DNA of 16,868 nucleotides, from NCBI GenBank assembly GCA_001303665.1, contig LJUF01000021.1:1-16868 (forward strand). Direction: 5' to 3'. The notes below the pieces were generated by a model. It did not search any database, was not told the DNA's origin, and was given only the letters and a program-made list of their open reading frames with translations. Shown piece after piece: positions 14,207 to 16,868 of this stretch (its first letter is position 1; each line of letters opens with the position of its first letter). This DNA is from Phycisphaerae bacterium SM23_33. Lineage in GTDB: Bacteria; Planctomycetota; Phycisphaerae; SM23-33. A program made the translations under genes and the position numbers.

Positions 14207-14235
14207 ATGCTACCGGCGCAAGGCAAGGGTTTCAA
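14207..14235 (-). promoter_or_regulatory. Promoter of hpt
   Basis: On the minus strand TTGAAA (14230-14235) and TAGCAT (14207-14212) are 17 bases apart, matching five and four of six consensus bases. The same TAGCAT box serves thiC. The predicted start, near 14200, is almost at the ATG. Confidence 0.55.
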
Positions 14236-14309
14236 CACCACCCGGCCAGGCCGGATGAGACAATTGCGGCCGGGGTGAAATTCTCTTCCACCGCGCGTTG
14301 ATGACCTTT

Positions 14310-14315
14310 TAGAAT
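14310..14315 (+). promoter_or_regulatory. -10-like TAGAAT next to the transglutaminase-like gene
   Basis: TAGAAT directly precedes the ATG at 14316 and has no convincing -35 partner. If it is the real -10 box, transcription would start inside the first codons and translation would have to begin later, for example at ATG 14370. Confidence 0.25.
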
Positions 14316-16262
14316 ATGGCGACGTACGAAGGAGGCAGAGGCGAAAACACCGGACTGAGAAGACAGCAGATGATCATCAGCCCCCGCGTGACGTCCCCGC
14401 ACTACAGCGACTGCAGCAGCGTCGAGGCCCTGCTGGCCAGTCCGCGCTTCGCGGGCAAGACCGGGCAGGACCTGGCCATGGCAATATGGGAGTTCATGGT
14501 AGACAAGACCGAAGGGTTCTACCATTTTTGGCCGGCGCTGGAGCGGCTGACGAACCACAGCGTGTACGACCCGCTCAAGCTGCTGAACTGCTTCGGCTGG
14601 GCCATCTGCGGCGTCAACGCCAACCTGCTGGCCATCCTGCACAAGGAAGCCGGCTTCCGGGATGCTCGCTGCGCCCAGCTCAAGGGACACGCCGTCGAGG
14701 AGGTGTTCTACGACGGTGCATGGCATCTCTTCGACGGCGACCTCCAGGCCTTTCATCGCAAGCGCCGACCCCACCAGGACGAGATCGCAAGCTACCACGA
14801 GTGCATCGCCGATCCCACCCTGATCAGCGACCAGCCAAGCCCTTCGCAGCCCTACTATCTGCCGGACCGCCCGGCAGAGAAAATGGCCGAGCTCTACAAG
14901 GTGTCGCCGTCCACCCGGCCGGCCTTCGACGAACAGGCCCACACGATGGATTTCGTTCTCCGGCCGGGCGAACGGCTGGAGCGGCACGCCTTCCACGAGG
15001 GCAAGTGGATCTGGTTTTCAAATTTCACCGAATGCAGCAGGCGATACAAGCACGAATGGCGATTCGACGGGCCGCGGGAGCGGTTCGAGCCCCATCGCCG
15101 CAGCGGCACCGGCCGGTGGGTCTATCAGCCGCAACTGACGGCGGATTACCAGGACTTCGCCGCCGGCGTGATGGCCGCCGAAGGGCTTCACCCAGGCAAG
15201 CAGGGGCTCACAACCACCCGGGCCGGTAAGAGCTGGTGCGTTTTCGAGTTCGACTCGCCCTACGTCTTCACCGGGACGCCCGCCCGCTACGGAAAGCGGC
15301 AGCCCCGCGACGGCTGCCTCGTCGAAGCCAGGATTACGACGCTCGGACCCGGAGCCTCGGCCCGGGTCCAGTTGGCCGTGGCGCCCGAGATGCGGTGGTT
15401 CACCGTCTGGAGCGGCAGGGGTGCCTACACCCGCAGGATCAAGCTGGACCTGACCAAACACGTCGTCAATTCATATCGCTACCTCCTCAGGTTCCACTTC
15501 GACGTGCCCGCGCGGGGCGCCTGCGTCCTGCAGGATCTGCGGGTGGTCTCCTGGGCCATGGTCAACCCCGCCTCTCTGGGCCGGCTGGTCGAGGGAGCCA
15601 ACCCGCTCACCGTGCGCTTTGGCGACTCCCAGGGGCTGCTCACGCGCCGTCACATCCTGGAAACCAACTTCGCCGACGAGCAAGACGTCCGCTGCAAGGC
15701 CCATCGCCTTGAGAATCTCCGCTTCCTCCCCGAGAGCGAGGATCGGATTCTCCCCGCCCAGGAGGGCAAGGACTACGTAATCGTCTTCAAGGCCGAGGCG
15801 CCCAGAGGGCGTCTGATCCGGGTCTATGCCTTCGGCTCCTACCGGGGCGAGGCCCCCGACGACCCCGGGGAAGACCGCGTCGCGGCCTACCTGGGCCCAC
15901 GCGAGAACGGCCCCTGGCGGGCGATATTCAAATCACCTCTGCGGCCCGACCCCAACCGCTGGCATTTCAGCGCCCAAGGCGAAAGGCTGCTGGACAAGCG
16001 TGTTAGAACCGTGTTTGTCAAGTTCGTCGGCAAGGCCGGCATGAACAACGCCAAGGTCCGGATACACTGGTTGGAAAATCGGGCTGGAAGGGTCAGGACG
16101 CCGCTTTCCGTGACCCACGTGTGGGAGGAAGCCAGCGGCTGCTGCAAGTCTCACACCGAGAGGGTCATGTCCTTCAACCGGCCGTATAGCTACGAACTGA
16201 CCTGCGGGCCCGGCCCGATCCTCCGGTCGCTCGTTCTCGAGGCCGACTCGGTCCGCAGGTGA
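14316..16262 (+). CDS. Transglutaminase-like superfamily protein, large and uncharacterised
   Basis: The product has up to 648 residues. The N-terminal domain has the papain/transglutaminase fold signature: Cys98 in CFGWAICGVNANLLAILHK, His125 in KGHAVEEVFY and Asp140 in WHLFDGD, with the spacing and local sequence expected of a Cys-His-Asp triad. Family members act as proteases, amidases or cross-linkers. From about residue 190 on the protein is beta-rich, without recognised repeats or enzyme motifs, suggesting two or three sandwich domains (for example around WCVFEFDSPYVFTGTPARYG and YVIVFKAEAPRGRLIRVYAFG). No signal peptide or membrane helix is seen, so a cytoplasmic place is possible. The start is unclear: ATG 14316 has no ribosome-binding site, and ATG 14370 (Met19) would keep the whole domain. 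It is divergent from hpt, with no clear operon partner. Confidence 0.8.
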   Translation: MATYEGGRGENTGLRRQQMIISPRVTSPHYSDCSSVEALLASPRFAGKTGQDLAMAIWEFMVDKTEGFYHFWPALERLTNHSVYDPLKLLNCFGWAICGVNANLLAILHKEAGFRDARCAQLKGHAVEEVFYDGAWHLFDGDLQAFHRKRRPHQDEIASYHECIADPTLISDQPSPSQPYYLPDRPAEKMAELYKVSPSTRPAFDEQAHTMDFVLRPGERLERHAFHEGKWIWFSNFTECSRRYKHEWRFDGPRERFEPHRRSGTGRWVYQPQLTADYQDFAAGVMAAEGLHPGKQGLTTTRAGKSWCVFEFDSPYVFTGTPARYGKRQPRDGCLVEARITTLGPGASARVQLAVAPEMRWFTVWSGRGAYTRRIKLDLTKHVVNSYRYLLRFHFDVPARGACVLQDLRVVSWAMVNPASLGRLVEGANPLTVRFGDSQGLLTRRHILETNFADEQDVRCKAHRLENLRFLPESEDRILPAQEGKDYVIVFKAEAPRGRLIRVYAFGSYRGEAPDDPGEDRVAAYLGPRENGPWRAIFKSPLRPDPNRWHFSAQGERLLDKRVRTVFVKFVGKAGMNNAKVRIHWLENRAGRVRTPLSVTHVWEEASGCCKSHTERVMSFNRPYSYELTCGPGPILRSLVLEADSVRR

Positions 16263-16308
16263 CGGCGAAGGGACTGGGTTATCCGACTGAAATGAAAGGA
16301 GTTACGAC

Positions 16309-16446
16309 ATGCATTGGGCGAATGTCTCGGCTGAGTTCGATCTGCCAAGACCTGCCGCGCAGGTCGCCCGCAGTATAACCGCGTGCCGTATCCGCGCAAA
16401 ATGGCAGGATTTTGCCCTGTATCGACCCCGAAGCGCCTCTGTATAA
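16309..16446 (+). CDS. Possible 45-residue small protein
   Basis: ATG at 16309 is preceded by AAAGGAG with 7 bases spacing, the best ribosome-binding site in this gap. The frame runs 45 codons (beginning MHWANVSAEFDLPRP, ending RPRSASV) to TAA at 16444-16446. The product would be basic, with no membrane segment. The stop lies inside a perfect TATAAT (16442-16447). Base composition is lower in GC than in nearby genes. It could be a real small gene, a leader peptide or chance. No family recognised. Confidence 0.35.
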   Translation: MHWANVSAEFDLPRPAAQVARSITACRIRAKWQDFALYRPRSASV

Positions 16447-16447
16447 T
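16442..16447 (+). promoter_or_regulatory. Consensus -10 box before the prepilin-type gene
   Basis: TATAAT lies 53 bases before the ATG at 16501. The best -35 candidate (TATCGA at 16420-16425, spacing 16) is poor, so an activator may be needed or the box may be chance. Confidence 0.4.
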
Positions 16448-16500
16448 GGTAACAGAAGTAGTCTAGACGTAACCAGAAGATTTGTATTGGAGTGCGGAAA

Positions 16501-16868
16501 ATGAGTGCTAATTCTGTGGACAGGGTGCAAAAAGACTTCAGGTCAAGACAGGCGTTCACCCTGGTTGAGTTGCTGATTGTGGTCGGCATCATCGCCTTAC
16601 TGGTCACCGTCATCATGCCCTCCCTGAATCGGGCCAAGGAGCTCGCCCGCCAGGCCGTCTGCCTCACCAACCAGGCCAACATCACCAAGGCGCTGCACCT
16701 GTATCAGGCCGACTTTGAGTCTTTCCCGCAAAACTACGCCGACAGCTACGGCCCCTGGAGCGGCAGCTGGCGGCGGTGGGCTCTGGCCTGCCTCACCCGG
16801 TACGTCAGCGGCGACAAGACGGTGTTCCTGATCAACACCGACGAGGGGGAATTCCCCCGGGCCTACGT
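16501..16868 (+). CDS. Prepilin-type N-terminal methylation domain protein (type II secretion/pilin-like), partial
   Basis: 122 residues are visible before the window ends. ATG at 16501 has GGAG (16489-16492) 8 bases upstream. After an 18-residue leader the sequence reads RQA-FTLVELLIVVGIIALLVTVIMP, the class III signal cut by prepilin peptidase just before Phe. Here Ala, rather than the more common Gly, is at -1. Glu5 of the mature form is present. It continues as SLNRAKELARQAVCLTNQAN with ALHLYQAD, a pattern typical of the many pseudopilin-like proteins of planctomycetes, which often show large C-terminal variety. They are thought to be surface or secretion-linked proteins. The precise role of this one cannot be read from the N-terminal part. 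Confidence 0.9.
   Translation, partial: MSANSVDRVQKDFRSRQAFTLVELLIVVGIIALLVTVIMPSLNRAKELARQAVCLTNQANITKALHLYQADFESFPQNYADSYGPWSGSWRRWALACLTRYVSGDKTVFLINTDEGEFPRAY

Overview
This high-GC window reads as chromosomal DNA of a Gram-negative bacterium, most probably a planctomycete of the Phycisphaerae type. This is inferred from four things: a prepilin-type protein of the style that is numerous in that phylum, a stand-alone UVR-motif protein, many small lipoproteins, and two clpP genes directly behind tig. A lipid A acyltransferase tail at the left edge shows that the cell makes lipopolysaccharide. There are no insertion sequences, integrases, CRISPR arrays or phage genes, and codon use is even throughout, so this looks like core genome rather than an island.

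Left part (1-4566). The end of an LpxL/HtrB-type acyltransferase converges on a PAP2-family phosphatase carrying a lipoprotein signal. On the minus strand lies thiC (thiamine pyrimidine synthesis) with a well-preserved TPP riboswitch and its promoter. Further right, still on the minus strand, are a UVR-motif protein, an unknown lipoprotein and a tRNA-Arg(CCG).

Middle (4567-8439, plus strand). This is a protein quality-control operon: a promoter, trigger factor (tig), two different clpP genes and a lipoprotein whose start overlaps the second clpP stop. clpX, which often follows tig-clpP, is not here. ClpP1 keeps Ser-His-Asp but has a changed sequence after the serine. ClpP2 has Ser-His-Asn.

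Middle right (8668-11948, minus strand). A CaCA-type cation antiporter comes first, then a secreted protein with two similar domains and a Pro/Ala repeat tail, then an orphan DNA methyltransferase.

Right part (12123-16868). tRNA-Gly(GCC) has a good promoter. A small lipoprotein follows, whose C-terminal domain matches that of the lipoprotein behind clpP2. On the minus strand hpt overlaps a bacterial-PH-domain membrane protein by 4 bp. A divergent 648-residue transglutaminase-like protein, a possible 45-codon small ORF and the start of a prepilin-type protein complete the window.

No single obviously new system stands out. The best leads are the asymmetric ClpP1/ClpP2 pair coupled to a lipoprotein, the lipoprotein domain family shared between two loci, the transglutaminase-like protein, the lipoprotein-type PAP2 phosphatase beside a lipid A gene, and the antiporter that lacks one expected ion ligand.
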